From contig CANLAD010000001.1 of the NCBI GenBank assembly GCA_947488755.1, positions 2,365,501 through 2,429,500 of the forward strand: 64,000 bases of DNA, in the 5' to 3' direction. Source of the DNA: an uncultured Erythrobacter sp. GTDB taxonomy: Bacteria > Pseudomonadota > Alphaproteobacteria > Sphingomonadales > Sphingomonadaceae. The notes below the pieces were generated by a model, which ran no database searches, was not told the DNA's origin, and was given only the letters and a program-made list of their open reading frames with translations. Within the stretch, counting starts at the first letter, position 1; each line of letters opens with the position of its first letter. Both the position numbers and the translations under genes were made by a program. This document shows positions 35,626-45,628 of this stretch, in pieces.

Positions 35626-36249
35626 CTACTCGGCTTCGGCCTCGTTGTCCGTATCCGGCCCAGCGGTTTCGCCCTCATTCCCATCAACTTCAACGGTGAG
35701 TTCGACACGGCGGTTAGCTGACCGGCCCTCCTCATTCGCAGTGCCATCAGGCAGGGCATTAGGTTCTACCGGGTTCTGCTCACCGAAGGCGATGACCTCG
35801 ATCCGGTCCTCTTCGACGCCTTCGTCGACCAACTGGTCGCGCACCTGCTCTGCACGCTGACGACTGACACGCAAATTCACCGCATCGTTGCCGCCCGCAT
35901 CGCTGTGTCCGCGCAGGATGATTGCACCGCCCTCATCGATCTGCGGAGAAGCGAGCACCTTGCCGATCGCCTCCTGCGCATCCTCGTCAAGTTCGGAACC
36001 ACCATCGGGAAAGCCGATCGTGACCGTGAGTGGCTCAAGCTGCACCAAAGGCGCGTCGGTTGGTTCAGGCTGCTCGATATCGGGCCGCAGGATCGAAGTC
36101 GTGGCCGTGGGCTCTGGCGTCGGTGTCGAAGCATCGGTCGGCACGGCGGGGGCCAGCTCGCCATCACTGTTCGCATTATCGCCGTTGGAATTGCACGCCG
36201 CCAGCGCCATGCAGGCCGCTGTCAGACACGGTGCCAGAAGTATCCTCAT
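35626..36249 (-). CDS. OmpA-family peptidoglycan-associated lipoprotein
   Basis: 207 residues from ATG 36249, chosen because GAGG is 6 bases upstream. A signal peptide with lipobox LAAC (lipidated Cys19) is followed by a low-complexity Asn/Asp then Pro/Thr-rich linker. The C-terminal OmpA domain (~80-190) has the peptidoglycan-binding phrase RGHSDAGGNDAVNLRVSRQR and a final RSANRRVELTVEV strand. The tail is acidic. It should tether the outer membrane to peptidoglycan. It is not the Pal of the Tol system, because tol genes are absent nearby. Confidence 0.88.
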   Translation of the reverse strand: MRILLAPCLTAACMALAACNSNGDNANSDGELAPAVPTDASTPTPEPTATTSILRPDIEQPEPTDAPLVQLEPLTVTIGFPDGGSELDEDAQEAIGKVLASPQIDEGGAIILRGHSDAGGNDAVNLRVSRQRAEQVRDQLVDEGVEEDRIEVIAFGEQNPVEPNALPDGTANEEGRSANRRVELTVEVDGNEGETAGPDTDNEAEAE

Positions 36250-36303
36250 CCCCATCCTCAAATCAATGCACGACGCGATTCGCTGGTTCCCGCGGGCCTG
36301 TTG

Positions 36304-38211
36304 CTATGTCGCCTGCGGCTTGGGCGCGCTGCCACCTTCGCTGTCTTTTCCACGACTGGTCGCCTGTTTTTCTTTCGCCGCGCGCTTTGCCGCCTTTTCC
36401 TCCGGCGTCTTCAGCTTTGGCGGGGAGAAAGTGACAATCGTATCACCTGCCCGCGGTTCGGGCTTTGCCGCATGAGTGAAGAAGCGCAGCGTGCCGCTGC
36501 TGCGTACCAGCAATAGCATCGTTGCGGTGTCGGGAAGTCGCTCCTGCGCTTTTTCGTAATCGAACTCTTCGGAGAGCTTTGTTTTTTTGAATACCCAGCC
36601 TTGCTGCTGGCGCTCATTGACCTCATCGACGCCATAGCCGCTTTCGAACAGCGCACGTCCGCGCATGCTTTGCGGCAGAGCGTGCTTGTCCTCCCGGCCA
36701 TCGACGCTTTCGCCGAGCTGATAGACGCTGTCGCGGCCGATCTCGTGCGCGAATTCGTTACACACCAAGGTGTTGTAGGCCTCGTTATCCGTTGCCGCGA
36801 CCAGCACCTGATAGGGCGACAGGTCGAGGTTGTGCTCGGTCGCCTCGTTAAGGATTTCGCCGTGATAGTAAGGCAAGCCCTCGCGACGCGCGGCACCCAG
36901 GCGCTGCCAGCTCGGATCGACGATCATCACGGGCGTTTTGAGATCCTGCATCTGCTTGGCCAGCGCGATGGTCCACGGCGTCGAGCCCACGATCAGAAGG
37001 CCGGGGCGCGACGTGCCCTTTATCCCCAGCCAGCGCGCAACGATATCGATGGTAAACCCGTGCGCGATCACGGTGACGACCACCACCGCGAAGCTCAATC
37101 CGATCAGCAACTGCCCACCCGCAATGCCAAGGTCTTCGAGCCGGAGCGCGAACAGGCCGGAGATCGCGACGAGAACAATTCCGCGTGGCGCGATCCAGGC
37201 GACGAACAGCCGCTCGTTCCAGGGCACGTCGGAGCCCAGCAGGCTGAGGAGCACGGTTACCGGGCGCACGACAAACAGCAGCGTGAGCAGAAACAGCAAC
37301 GGCCGCCAGCTGGTCTGCAGATAGGTGAGCTCCTCCCAATCGAGCGAGGACGACAGCAGGATGAAAATCCCCGAAACCAGCAAGACCGCAACATTCTCCT
37401 TGAATGGATGGATCGAGCGAATGCTGGAGACGTCCATATTTGCGAGGGCAACACCCATCACTGTAACCGCGACCAGCCCCGCCTCATGCTCGATCATGTT
37501 GGTTAGGACGAACACGGCAATCACGGTGGAAAACAGCACCGGCACTTTGAGATATTCTGGTATCGCACCGCGCGGGAAGAGATAGGCGATAAGCCGCGCG
37601 GCGGCATACCCGATCAGACCGGACAGGATCGCGGCGATGATCAGCGGCGGGACGACCTCGAACAGGGAGGCGCCGGGAGACTCGGTGACGCGGCGGAAAT
37701 ATTCATAGGCGATGACCGCACACAGAGCGCCAGTCGGATCGTTGACGATGCCTTCCCATTTGAGGATCGAATTGGGCCGCGTCTGGACGTTCGCTTGCCG
37801 CAGCAGCGGGATAACGACCGTAGGGCCGGTGACGATCAGGATGCCGCCGAACAGCACGGCAACCGGCCAGACCAGTCCCGCAATGTAGAAGCCCGCAAAC
37901 GCGCCCAGCGCCCAGCCAATAAGCACGCCGATTGTCGCAAGCCGCCACACCGCATTGCCCGAATGGCGGAGTTCACGCAGGTCGAGGCTCAGCCCGCCTT
38001 CGAATAATATAAGCGCGACCCCGACGCTTATCATCGGGTCGAGCAGTTCGCCGAACGCCGCTTCGGGATCGATCAGGCCGGTAACAGGTCCGGCGATGAA
38101 GCCCGCCGCCAGCATCAGCACGATGGCTGGCCAGCCGGTGCGCCATGCGACCCACTGGGCACCAATGCCGAGCGCGCCGACTGCGGCGATTACCAGAGCT
38201 TGCGATGCCAT
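36304..38211 (-). CDS. CPA1-type cation/proton antiporter with C-terminal TrkA-N-like domain
   Basis: 635 residues. The first ~400 form 12 or so membrane helices of a NhaP-like Na+(K+)/H+ antiporter, with the ion-site segment LKWEGIVNDPTGAL (near 150-163). The cytoplasmic remainder includes a Rossmann-like TrkA-N/RCK segment (LLIVGSTPWTIALAKQMQDL near 410-430) and ends in a Lys/Ala/Glu-rich tail. RCK-type domains usually confer nucleotide or pH gating. Monocistronic, minus strand, between the OmpA lipoprotein and apt. Confidence 0.88.
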   Translation of the reverse strand: MASQALVIAAVGALGIGAQWVAWRTGWPAIVLMLAAGFIAGPVTGLIDPEAAFGELLDPMISVGVALILFEGGLSLDLRELRHSGNAVWRLATIGVLIGWALGAFAGFYIAGLVWPVAVLFGGILIVTGPTVVIPLLRQANVQTRPNSILKWEGIVNDPTGALCAVIAYEYFRRVTESPGASLFEVVPPLIIAAILSGLIGYAAARLIAYLFPRGAIPEYLKVPVLFSTVIAVFVLTNMIEHEAGLVAVTVMGVALANMDVSSIRSIHPFKENVAVLLVSGIFILLSSSLDWEELTYLQTSWRPLLFLLTLLFVVRPVTVLLSLLGSDVPWNERLFVAWIAPRGIVLVAISGLFALRLEDLGIAGGQLLIGLSFAVVVVTVIAHGFTIDIVARWLGIKGTSRPGLLIVGSTPWTIALAKQMQDLKTPVMIVDPSWQRLGAARREGLPYYHGEILNEATEHNLDLSPYQVLVAATDNEAYNTLVCNEFAHEIGRDSVYQLGESVDGREDKHALPQSMRGRALFESGYGVDEVNERQQQGWVFKKTKLSEEFDYEKAQERLPDTATMLLLVRSSGTLRFFTHAAKPEPRAGDTIVTFSPPKLKTPEEKAAKRAAKEKQATSRGKDSEGGSAPKPQAT

Positions 38212-38281
38212 CAGTTGTCCCGAATTCCCGCAAGCCTAACGCACGGGGTCCGCAAGGCGTTCCTGAAGAGACATGCCACCA

Positions 38282-38833
38282 TCACTTGCCTTCGAACTGG
38301 ATCAGTGCGTGGGTTTCGACCTCGACATCGCGCAGTTTACCGGCGCCTCCGAGATCGGGCAGATCGATCACGAATACCGCCGCATCGACCTTGGCGCCTG
38401 CGTTCCTGAGCAATTGCGCGGTAGCGACTGCGGTGCCTCCTGTGGCGATCAGATCATCTACGATCACCACCCGCTCTCCATCGTTGACCGCACCGGGATC
38501 CATTTCGAGCCGATCGCGCCCATATTCCAACGCGTAATCGATGCCGATCGTTTCGACCGGGAGTTTACCCGACTTTCGCACGGGCACGAAACCGACCCCT
38601 AGCTCCACTGCGACTGCAGCGCCGAAAATAAAACCGCGCGCTTCCATTCCGGCAATCGTCTGCGCCCCCGCTTCGCGCGCGATCGCGGCGAGATGGCGGA
38701 CGCACGAAGACAGACCCTCGGGATGCGCGATCAACGTGGTGATATCGCGAAACTGGATGCCGTGGGCCGGAAAATCCGGCACTGTTCGGACCAGCGCTTT
38801 CAGCTCGCGCGCACTCAATGTTTCAGCAGTCAC
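38282..38833 (-). CDS. apt: Adenine phosphoribosyltransferase
   Basis: Purine salvage: adenine + PRPP to AMP. 183 residues from GTG 38833 with CAGGG upstream; a TTG six codons earlier is a weaker alternative. PRPP-binding motif VVIVDDLIATGGTA near 122-135, typical N-terminus VRTVPDFPAHGIQFRDITTL and GMEARGFIFGAAVAVELG. It is downstream of the bc1 operon on the same strand after about 100 bases containing a short CGCCCCG/CGGGGCG hairpin (38872-38902) that may terminate petC transcripts. Confidence 0.95.
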   Translation of the reverse strand: MTAETLSARELKALVRTVPDFPAHGIQFRDITTLIAHPEGLSSCVRHLAAIAREAGAQTIAGMEARGFIFGAAVAVELGVGFVPVRKSGKLPVETIGIDYALEYGRDRLEMDPGAVNDGERVVIVDDLIATGGTAVATAQLLRNAGAKVDAAVFVIDLPDLGGAGKLRDVEVETHALIQFEGK

Positions 38834-38931
38834 TGGCGATGCCCTGTGCAAGAGACGGCTTTAAATGCGAACGCCCCGCCATCCAAGGTGGACGACGGGG
38901 CGGTCTGTGGTTTCGATGCGGTATGAATCGC

Positions 38932-39780
38932 TCAGGTCTTCTTCGGTTTCAGACCGGCCCATACCTGCTTGTAGGACAGGAAGGCGAGGATCGTCGCGAA
39001 GAACAGGAAGCCGATCACGAACCATCCCGTCTGCTTGCGCTCGACCAGCGAAGGCTCGGCGGTCCACGTCAGGAACGCGGTGACGTCCTCAGCCATCTGC
39101 TCCGGCGTCGCTTCGGTCCCGTCTGAATAGGTGATCAGATCAGGATAAAGCTGCGGGGGCATCGCGATGTTGATGTTGTAGAAGTACTCGTTGAAATACA
39201 GACCCGCGGGCGTTTCGAAGTCGGGCGACTTTGCCACGTCCTCCGGGTCCGGCTCGTTATAGCCGAGCAACAGCGAGTACACGTAGTGCGTGCCGTCCTT
39301 GCGCGCCTTGGTCATGAGCGAGAGGTCGGGCGGGATCGCATTGTTGTTCGCGGCGCGCGCGGCAACGTCGTTCGGGTAGGGCGATGGGAAGTAGTCGGTC
39401 GGCGTCGCCGGGCGCGTGGTCGCCTCGCCGGTCAGCGGATCGATGCCCGGCACGTTCCAGTTCGCCGCCTCGGCGCGCACTTCAGCTTCGTTGTATCCAA
39501 GCTGCTCAAGGTTGCGGAACGCGACGTATTTCAGGCTGTGGCAGGCCGAACAGACTTCTTTATAGACCTGGTAGCCGCGCTGCAGCTGCTGTTCGTCCCA
39601 GGTACCCAGCGGGCCTTCGAAAACGAAACCGCCTGCAGGCTGAATGTTCTCTTCCTGGTAGGCGTAATAGGGTGGATCCTCCGGCAGCGCGAAATTCAGG
39701 AGGCCGGGGGCTAGCGACCACAGCACCAGCACCGCGGTAAGCGCGAGGCCGACGATGATGCTAGCAAGTCGGATGGTCAT
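38932..39780 (-). CDS. petC: Cytochrome c1 of the bc1 complex
   Basis: Membrane-anchored c-type cytochrome passing electrons from the Rieske centre to cytochrome c. 282 residues: signal/anchor helix at 5-28, heme attachment CSACH at 77-81, the axial Met in a NIAMPPQLY context near 205-213, and a C-terminal transmembrane anchor near 255-272. Third gene of petA-petB-petC; about 55 bases follow petB. Confidence 0.96.
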   Translation of the reverse strand: MTIRLASIIVGLALTAVLVLWSLAPGLLNFALPEDPPYYAYQEENIQPAGGFVFEGPLGTWDEQQLQRGYQVYKEVCSACHSLKYVAFRNLEQLGYNEAEVRAEAANWNVPGIDPLTGEATTRPATPTDYFPSPYPNDVAARAANNNAIPPDLSLMTKARKDGTHYVYSLLLGYNEPDPEDVAKSPDFETPAGLYFNEYFYNINIAMPPQLYPDLITYSDGTEATPEQMAEDVTAFLTWTAEPSLVERKQTGWFVIGFLFFATILAFLSYKQVWAGLKPKKT

Positions 39781-39835
39781 GACCTGGGTCTTTCTCGTTT
39801 TCGAATCGTCAGGTTATCGTGAAAGCTTCAGCCGA

Positions 39836-41218
39836 TCACTCGGCCGGCTGAAGCGATCCATCGGGGTCGCGGCCAGGCAGATCCTTCACCGCATCCTTTG
39901 GCTTGGGATGCGTTCCGCCCCCGGTCGAACTGCCGGGCTTGTCGTCGCTCCCCAGCACCGCTTCCGTGATCGAGAACGGCAACGGCTTGGGTACTTCGAT
40001 CTGACTGATGATCGGCAGGATCACAAGGAAGTGCAGGAAGTAATACGCCGTAAAGATCTGGCTGAGCACGATGTAGGGCTCTTCAGGCTTGGCTCCGCCG
40101 AGATAGAACAGCGCGCCCATGCACGGCATCAGGCCGAGCCAGAAGAACTTGTTGAACAGCGGGCGATAGTGACCCGAACGCACCGGGCTCTTGTCGAGCC
40201 ATGGCAGGAAGAACCACACCAGGATCGACCCGAACATCGCGATCACGCCCAGCAGCTTGGCTTCGATCAGCACAATGCCGGTAAACGGAATGGTCAGATC
40301 GCCGGTAAAGGCACGCAGGATCGCGTAGAACGGGTAAAAGTACCATTCGGGCACGATCAGCGCCGGAGTCGAAAGCGGGTTCGCCTCGACATAATTATCC
40401 GGATGGCCGAGCGTGTTCGGCAGGAAGAACACCATGAAGGTGAACAGAATGAGGAAGATGCCGAGACCGAAGCCGTCCTTCGCCGTGTAATACGGGTGGA
40501 AGGGAACGGTATCGCTTTCCTTCTTCACTTCGACGCCCGTCGGATTGGACGAGCCGGGAATGTGCAGCGCCCAGATGTGCAGGATGACAACACCCGCGGT
40601 CACGAACGGCAGCAGGAAGTGCAACGAGAAGAAGCGGTTGAGCGCGGCATTGTCAGGCGCATAGCCACCGACCAGCCAGATCTGCAGCGGCTCGCCGATG
40701 AACGGAATGGCGCCGAACAGGCCGGTAATGACCTTCGCACCCCAGAAGCTCATCTGACCCCAGGGGAGCACATAACCCATGAATGCCGTCGCCATTAGGA
40801 GCAGAAAGATCACGACGCCCAGCAGCCAGATCATCTCGCGCGGAGCCTTGTACGAAGAGTAGAACAGGCCGCGGAAGATGTGCAGGTAGATGACGATGAA
40901 GAAGAAGCTCGCCCCATTCGCGTGAGCGTAGCGCATCATCCAGCCGTAATTGACGTTACGCATGATGTGTTCGACCGTGCCAAATGCGACTTCGGTGTTG
41001 GCCGCGTAATGCATCGCAAGTACGACGCCGGTCACAATCTGCAGTACAAGGCAGAAACCGGCGAGCACGCCGAAATTCCACATGTAGTTGAGGTTGCGTG
41101 GCACCGGATACCCGGCGCCGACCGCATTATACACCAACCGCGGAACCGGCAATTTCTCGTCGACCCACTTGGTGAAAGCGGACTTTGGTTCGTACTGCTT
41201 TGCCCAGGCGAAACTCAT
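39836..41218 (-). CDS. petB: Cytochrome b of the bc1 complex
   Basis: Quinol-oxidising subunit of complex III in the inner membrane. 460 residues with eight or nine helices. Heme-ligating His are in helix B ([27 protein letters not shown]) and helix D ([21 protein letters not shown]). The Qo-site PEWY sequence lies near 290 ([20 protein letters not shown]). A ~45-residue hydrophilic C-terminal tail (Gly/Pro/Lys/Asp-rich) extends beyond the last helix, longer than in classical cytochrome b. Located between the Rieske and c1 genes. Confidence 0.97.
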   Translation of the reverse strand: MSFAWAKQYEPKSAFTKWVDEKLPVPRLVYNAVGAGYPVPRNLNYMWNFGVLAGFCLVLQIVTGVVLAMHYAANTEVAFGTVEHIMRNVNYGWMMRYAHANGASFFFIVIYLHIFRGLFYSSYKAPREMIWLLGVVIFLLLMATAFMGYVLPWGQMSFWGAKVITGLFGAIPFIGEPLQIWLVGGYAPDNAALNRFFSLHFLLPFVTAGVVILHIWALHIPGSSNPTGVEVKKESDTVPFHPYYTAKDGFGLGIFLILFTFMVFFLPNTLGHPDNYVEANPLSTPALIVPEWYFYPFYAILRAFTGDLTIPFTGIVLIEAKLLGVIAMFGSILVWFFLPWLDKSPVRSGHYRPLFNKFFWLGLMPCMGALFYLGGAKPEEPYIVLSQIFTAYYFLHFLVILPIISQIEVPKPLPFSITEAVLGSDDKPGSSTGGGTHPKPKDAVKDLPGRDPDGSLQPAE

Positions 41219-41274
41219 AATGCTCTCTCGCGATCTCTACGTGCGGACCTTACCACACCTAGTAATACGAAACG

Positions 41275-41868
41275 TCAGCCGACGCGGATGACGCTTTCGG
41301 AAACGAATTCGAAATCAGGCACCGCCAGATTGGTAGGTGCCGGCCCTTTTCGGATGCGGCCGATCGCATCATAATGCGACCCGTGACAGGGGCAGAAATA
41401 ACCGTTGAACTCACCCTTGTTCTCCCCCTCGGCAGCACCCAGCGGCACGCAGCCGAGGTGGGTGCAGACACCAAGTTGGACAAGGACGGAGCGGTCGGTT
41501 TCCTGCGTGCGATCCTCGAAAGACTGCGGATCGCGTAGGCTCGAGACGTCGATCTCGCTCGCCTCGGCCATCGTCGCGTCGGTCAGGCGCGTTACGAACA
41601 GCGGCTGCTTGCGAAACTCCGCTTTAACACTCTGTCCGGGCTGTAGCGCGCTGATATCGACATCGGTGGTGCTCGCGGCGAGCACATCGGCAGATGGCGC
41701 CATCTGGCTGACCAGTGGAAACAGGACAGACGCTGCGCCAACGCCCGCCGTGCTTAGCGCAGCGATGTGAATCCAGTCACGCCGACGAACACCGTCTTGC
41801 GTGTCGTCACCATGCGCACGGTCGGCCTGCGCTGTGGTGGCGGTGTCAGAAGCTCCGGTGGAAGCCAT
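41275..41868 (-). CDS. petA: Rieske iron-sulfur subunit of the bc1 complex
   Basis: 197 residues. Twin-arginine-like N-terminus (GVRRRDWIHIAA, near 27-38) followed by the membrane anchor, then the Rieske domain: CTHLGC near 137-142 and CPCHGSHYDAIGR near 157-169, giving both Cys-His pairs for the 2Fe-2S cluster. It heads petA-petB-petC. The 246 bases upstream to pgeF contain no gene and must hold the operon promoter; a specific box was not identified. Confidence 0.96.
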   Translation of the reverse strand: MASTGASDTATTAQADRAHGDDTQDGVRRRDWIHIAALSTAGVGAASVLFPLVSQMAPSADVLAASTTDVDISALQPGQSVKAEFRKQPLFVTRLTDATMAEASEIDVSSLRDPQSFEDRTQETDRSVLVQLGVCTHLGCVPLGAAEGENKGEFNGYFCPCHGSHYDAIGRIRKGPAPTNLAVPDFEFVSESVIRVG

Positions 41869-42114
41869 CGATCATTACCCTGCTGTTTGGCCGTCTGGAC
41901 GCGAAGTGCGCCCTCCTGGCCCGTTACCCGCTCGCATCCGTAAGACCATCAGGCCTCGCTCAACGAACAATCTCTGCAATCACTTCGAACGCCGCTTGAG
42001 CGACGCCGTTCCGGCAATATCTGCCTTATTTCGCCCTTACCGGCAAACCAATTGAAAACCAACTGTGTTTTGGGAACACCACATTCACTTTCGCGCAACC
42101 GGCCCCGGTGTGAG

Positions 42115-42891
42115 TTAGGGGCAAAGCGCGATCATACTGATTTGCCTGCCATATTCATCTGCCCCGGCGCTCATTTTGCGGCGATAGGAATGATAGCGCG
42201 CGGACTGCGAGAAGGTATCCTGCGCAATCACTTCCACATCCGGCACGCCGCAACGCTCCAGCCGCGCCGCGATCGCGCCCGGCAGGTCGAACAGCCAGCG
42301 CGCCTCGCCGTCACGTAGCGGTGCCGAGACAAAGTGGGCATCATCTGCGCTGGAAAATTGATCGCGCATGGCCGCATCGACCTCGTAGTTTCTCTGCGCG
42401 ATGGCTGGTCCGATGGCTGCGGCGATATGTTCGGGCCGCGCACCGAGCGCGCACATCGCGTCGAGCGTGTTTGCGATAATGCCACCAACGGTCCCGCGCC
42501 AGCCGGCATGAGCGGCCGCGACCACTCCAGCCTGGCGATCGGCCAACAACACTGGCGCGCAATCGGCACTCACGATCGCGAGCGCCAGCCCCTTGCGAGC
42601 AGTCACAAGCGCGTCAGCCTCCGGCCGTCCCTGCGGTGCGTCCGGCCACGCCTCACCGAGCGTTATGACATTCGCCGAGTGGACCTGCGCCGGAGCGACG
42701 GGCACCGCACCCCGGCAGATCGACGCAGCAGCCGCCCGGCGAAGCTGCCGCACATCGTCGAGCGCACCCGGTCCGCCATAACCAAACTGATGCGCTCCAC
42801 CTGCCGACCCGAAAAAGCCGTGCGGCACACCAGCGAGAATGTCGGCGCGCTCGATATCGAACGCAGGTTCTGACACGGCGCCTTCAGCCAT
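42115..42891 (-). CDS. pgeF: Laccase-domain protein, peptidoglycan editing factor PgeF (YfiH family)
   Basis: 258 residues from ATG 42891, which lies inside the last codons of pepN (8-base overlap). The YfiH signature is present: VTARKGLALAIVSADCAPVL with metal-ligand Cys, then VVAAAHAGWRGTVGGI with the conserved His. Members bind zinc or copper and are reported as polyphenol oxidases, purine nucleoside enzymes or peptidoglycan-precursor editing factors; the precise activity here is not decided by sequence. Translationally coupled to the aminopeptidase. Confidence 0.9.
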   Translation of the reverse strand: MAEGAVSEPAFDIERADILAGVPHGFFGSAGGAHQFGYGGPGALDDVRQLRRAAAASICRGAVPVAPAQVHSANVITLGEAWPDAPQGRPEADALVTARKGLALAIVSADCAPVLLADRQAGVVAAAHAGWRGTVGGIIANTLDAMCALGARPEHIAAAIGPAIAQRNYEVDAAMRDQFSSADDAHFVSAPLRDGEARWLFDLPGAIAARLERCGVPDVEVIAQDTFSQSARYHSYRRKMSAGADEYGRQISMIALCP

Positions 42892-45577
42892 CAAGGCTGC
42901 GGTTGACCTGCTCGGACGTATCGCGCGACAGGTTTGGCGCCGCGACAATCCGCTCAAGCTCCGCCTTCATCAAGTCGGCACGCATCGGCTCGATCCGCCG
43001 CCATCGGCCAAGTGCGGGCACAAAGCGCGCGGCAGTCTGCGGATTGATCGGATCGAGCGCGAGAATGGTGTCTGCGATCATGCGATAGCCCTCGCCGCTT
43101 TCATCGTGAAAGGCCTTGGGATTGGCGGCGAAGGCCATGTAGAGCGAGCGCACCCGGTTGGGATTGCGCAAGGCGAAGTCGCGATGCTCGGCCAGTTCGC
43201 GGACCTGCGCGATCACTTGCGGATGGGTCGAAAGCGCCTGCATCGAGAACCACTTGTCGATGACCAGCGGATTGCCTTCGTAACGCTTGTAGAACGCATC
43301 GAGCCGTTCCTCGCGCCGGGCCGTTTCCAACCCGCACAGCACGCCGAGCGCGCCTTGCCGATCGGTCATGTTGTCGGCTTGATCGAACTGGCGGGTCGCC
43401 ATGATCGTCGCACGTTCGGGTTCGCTGAGCGCGAACAGCGAGGCGATGATGCTCCTGATCTTGCGCGCGCCGCGACCTTGCGGATCGTCGAATGGCACTT
43501 CGCTGACGCGGGCGTAGAGCGCCTCAAGCTCGCGCTTCAGGATGACGCCAATCGCGGCCTTGAGCTGCTCGCGCTCGCGATGGATCGCGCCTGGATCGGC
43601 CTTCTGTTCCTCGCCGTCGACGGTGGTGGCCATTTTTTCGAACAGATAAGTCTCGCTCGGGAAAACCATCAGCTCGGCCCGCATCGCATCGTCGAGCGCG
43701 TCGTCGCGCAGCACGGCCCGCATCGCATCGCTGATCGCAAGCTTTCCGGCAGCGCGCGCCGCTTCATCCAGTTTTCCGCTGGCCGCCGCGACGAGATGCC
43801 GCACGGCGAGATCCTGCATCGCTTCGTAGCGCGCGAACGGGTCATCATCATGTCCGGCAAGAAAGACGAGATCTTCGGTCGGAAGCTCACGTTCGATAGT
43901 GACCGGGGCGGTGAAGCCTCGATTGATCGAGACGACCGGCATGGGCCCAGCGACAGGAAGGCTCACGGTCTCCTCGTCGAAGCGCAGGATTAGAAGCTTT
44001 TCCTCGCCCAGCGCGCCTGTTTCGCGGCAATGGACCGCGACGCGCAAGGGAATGGGCACCGCGCCCTTGACCTGCTGGCCAGGGGTAGGGGGGGTGGTCT
44101 GTGTTAGCGTCAATTCGAGCGCGTCGTCGCCAAGCTTCTGGCTGACCTTAACCCGCGGCGTGCCTGCCTGACGGTACCAACGGCGGAATTGCGCGAGTTC
44201 CAGTCCAGCGCCATCTTCCATCGCGGTGATGAAATCCTCGCAGGTCGCGGCTTCTCCATCGTGACGCTCGAAATAGAGGTCGGTGCCTTTTCTGAAGTCC
44301 TCCACGCCCGCCATCGTGCGCATCATGCGGATCACCTCGGCGCCCTTGTTGTAGACGGTCGCGGTGTAGAAATTGCTGATTTCGCGGTAGCTGTCCGGTC
44401 GAATCGAATGGGCGAGCGGCCCCGCATCCTCGGGAAATTGCGCCGCGCGCAGGATGCGTACATCCTCGATCCGCTTGACCGCTTCCCCGCGCATATCCTG
44501 GCTGAACAGCTGGTCGCGCAGGACGGTGAAGCCCTCCTTGAGCGATAACTGAAACCAATCGCGGCAGGTGATGCGATTGCCCGACCAGTTATGGAAGTAT
44601 TCGTGCGCGATCACGCCCTCGACTGCGTCGAAATCGGCATCGGTCGCGGTATCGGTGTCGGCGAGCACGTATTTGGTGTTGAAGACGTTGAGACCCTTGT
44701 TCTCCATAGCCCCCATGTTGAAATCGCTGACGGCGACGATGTTGTAGAGATCGAGGTCGTATTCGCGCCCGAAGGTATCCTCGTCCCATTTCATCGCGCG
44801 GTGAAGCGACGCCAAAGCGTGATCGGTGCGCGCCAGATCAGCTTCGCGGACCCAGATGTTGCATTCGACTTCGCGGCCGGAGCGGGTGGTGAACGGCTTG
44901 GAATTCGCCACCAGATCTCCCGCGACAAGGGCAAAGAGATATGAAGGCTTGGGCCAGGGATCGTGCCACTCGGCCCAATGCTCGCCGCTTGAAGCTTCGC
45001 CTTCATCGACCTTGTTGCCATTGGACAGCAACACCGGGAACAGGCCTTTGTCGCCCTGCATCCGGACGCGATAGGTCGAGAGCACGTCGGGCCGGTCGGG
45101 GAAGAAGGCGATGCGGCGAAACCCTTCCGCCTCGCATTGCGAACACAGCATTCCGCCGCTGGCGAACAGGCCCATCAGCGCGGTGTTGGCCGACGGGTCG
45201 ATATGGGTGACGATCTCGATCTCGTGCGCTTCATCGGGCAGCGTCAGGAGCAGATCGCCGCCGTCCATCTGCCAGTCGCCGTAGCGCGCACCGTCGACTT
45301 CGACGTGATCTGTCTTCAGCCCATCGCCGTTGAGTCGCAGCTGGCGCATCTCATCGCGCGAGCCCTCGAACGCCGGATTGCGCTCGACCTTGAGCGTCGT
45401 CGTCACGCGTGTATCGTCAAGGCCGAGCGCGAAATCGAGGTGTGTTTCGGGCACGAGCCACGGGAAGGGCCGGTAATCCTTGCGCTTTATGACCGGCGGC
45501 TCGTGCGGGGTGGGCGCGGCATCGGCGAGCTGGGTGTTGCCGGTCTGGTCGGTGGGGGTGCGGGCGATATCCATCAA
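42884..45577 (-). CDS. pepN: Aminopeptidase N (M1 family)
   Basis: Zinc metallo-aminopeptidase completing cytosolic peptide degradation. 897 residues, the normal PepN length: N-terminal beta domain, exopeptidase motif GAMENKG near 292-298, zinc motif HEYFHNWSGNR near 330-340 with the downstream Glu ligand in LSLKEGFTVLRDQ, and the all-helical C-terminal half. The start is one of two adjacent ATG codons (45577 or 45574). It is divergent from an epimerase-like gene across 51 bases. Confidence 0.96.
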   Translation of the reverse strand: MMDIARTPTDQTGNTQLADAAPTPHEPPVIKRKDYRPFPWLVPETHLDFALGLDDTRVTTTLKVERNPAFEGSRDEMRQLRLNGDGLKTDHVEVDGARYGDWQMDGGDLLLTLPDEAHEIEIVTHIDPSANTALMGLFASGGMLCSQCEAEGFRRIAFFPDRPDVLSTYRVRMQGDKGLFPVLLSNGNKVDEGEASSGEHWAEWHDPWPKPSYLFALVAGDLVANSKPFTTRSGREVECNIWVREADLARTDHALASLHRAMKWDEDTFGREYDLDLYNIVAVSDFNMGAMENKGLNVFNTKYVLADTDTATDADFDAVEGVIAHEYFHNWSGNRITCRDWFQLSLKEGFTVLRDQLFSQDMRGEAVKRIEDVRILRAAQFPEDAGPLAHSIRPDSYREISNFYTATVYNKGAEVIRMMRTMAGVEDFRKGTDLYFERHDGEAATCEDFITAMEDGAGLELAQFRRWYRQAGTPRVKVSQKLGDDALELTLTQTTPPTPGQQVKGAVPIPLRVAVHCRETGALGEEKLLILRFDEETVSLPVAGPMPVVSINRGFTAPVTIERELPTEDLVFLAGHDDDPFARYEAMQDLAVRHLVAAASGKLDEAARAAGKLAISDAMRAVLRDDALDDAMRAELMVFPSETYLFEKMATTVDGEEQKADPGAIHREREQLKAAIGVILKRELEALYARVSEVPFDDPQGRGARKIRSIIASLFALSEPERATIMATRQFDQADNMTDRQGALGVLCGLETARREERLDAFYKRYEGNPLVIDKWFSMQALSTHPQVIAQVRELAEHRDFALRNPNRVRSLYMAFAANPKAFHDESGEGYRMIADTILALDPINPQTAARFVPALGRWRRIEPMRADLMKAELERIVAAPNLSRDTSEQVNRSLDG

Positions 45578-45628
45578 ATCTCGGTTTTCTGTTGTTTTAT
45601 TGGGCCGTCAAGCGATTAGAACGCTGTC

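Noticed and set aside
38872..38902. Hairpin after petC as an intrinsic terminator
   Set aside because: Only a 7-bp stem and a weak T-tract; mentioned with apt but not listed as a separate terminator.
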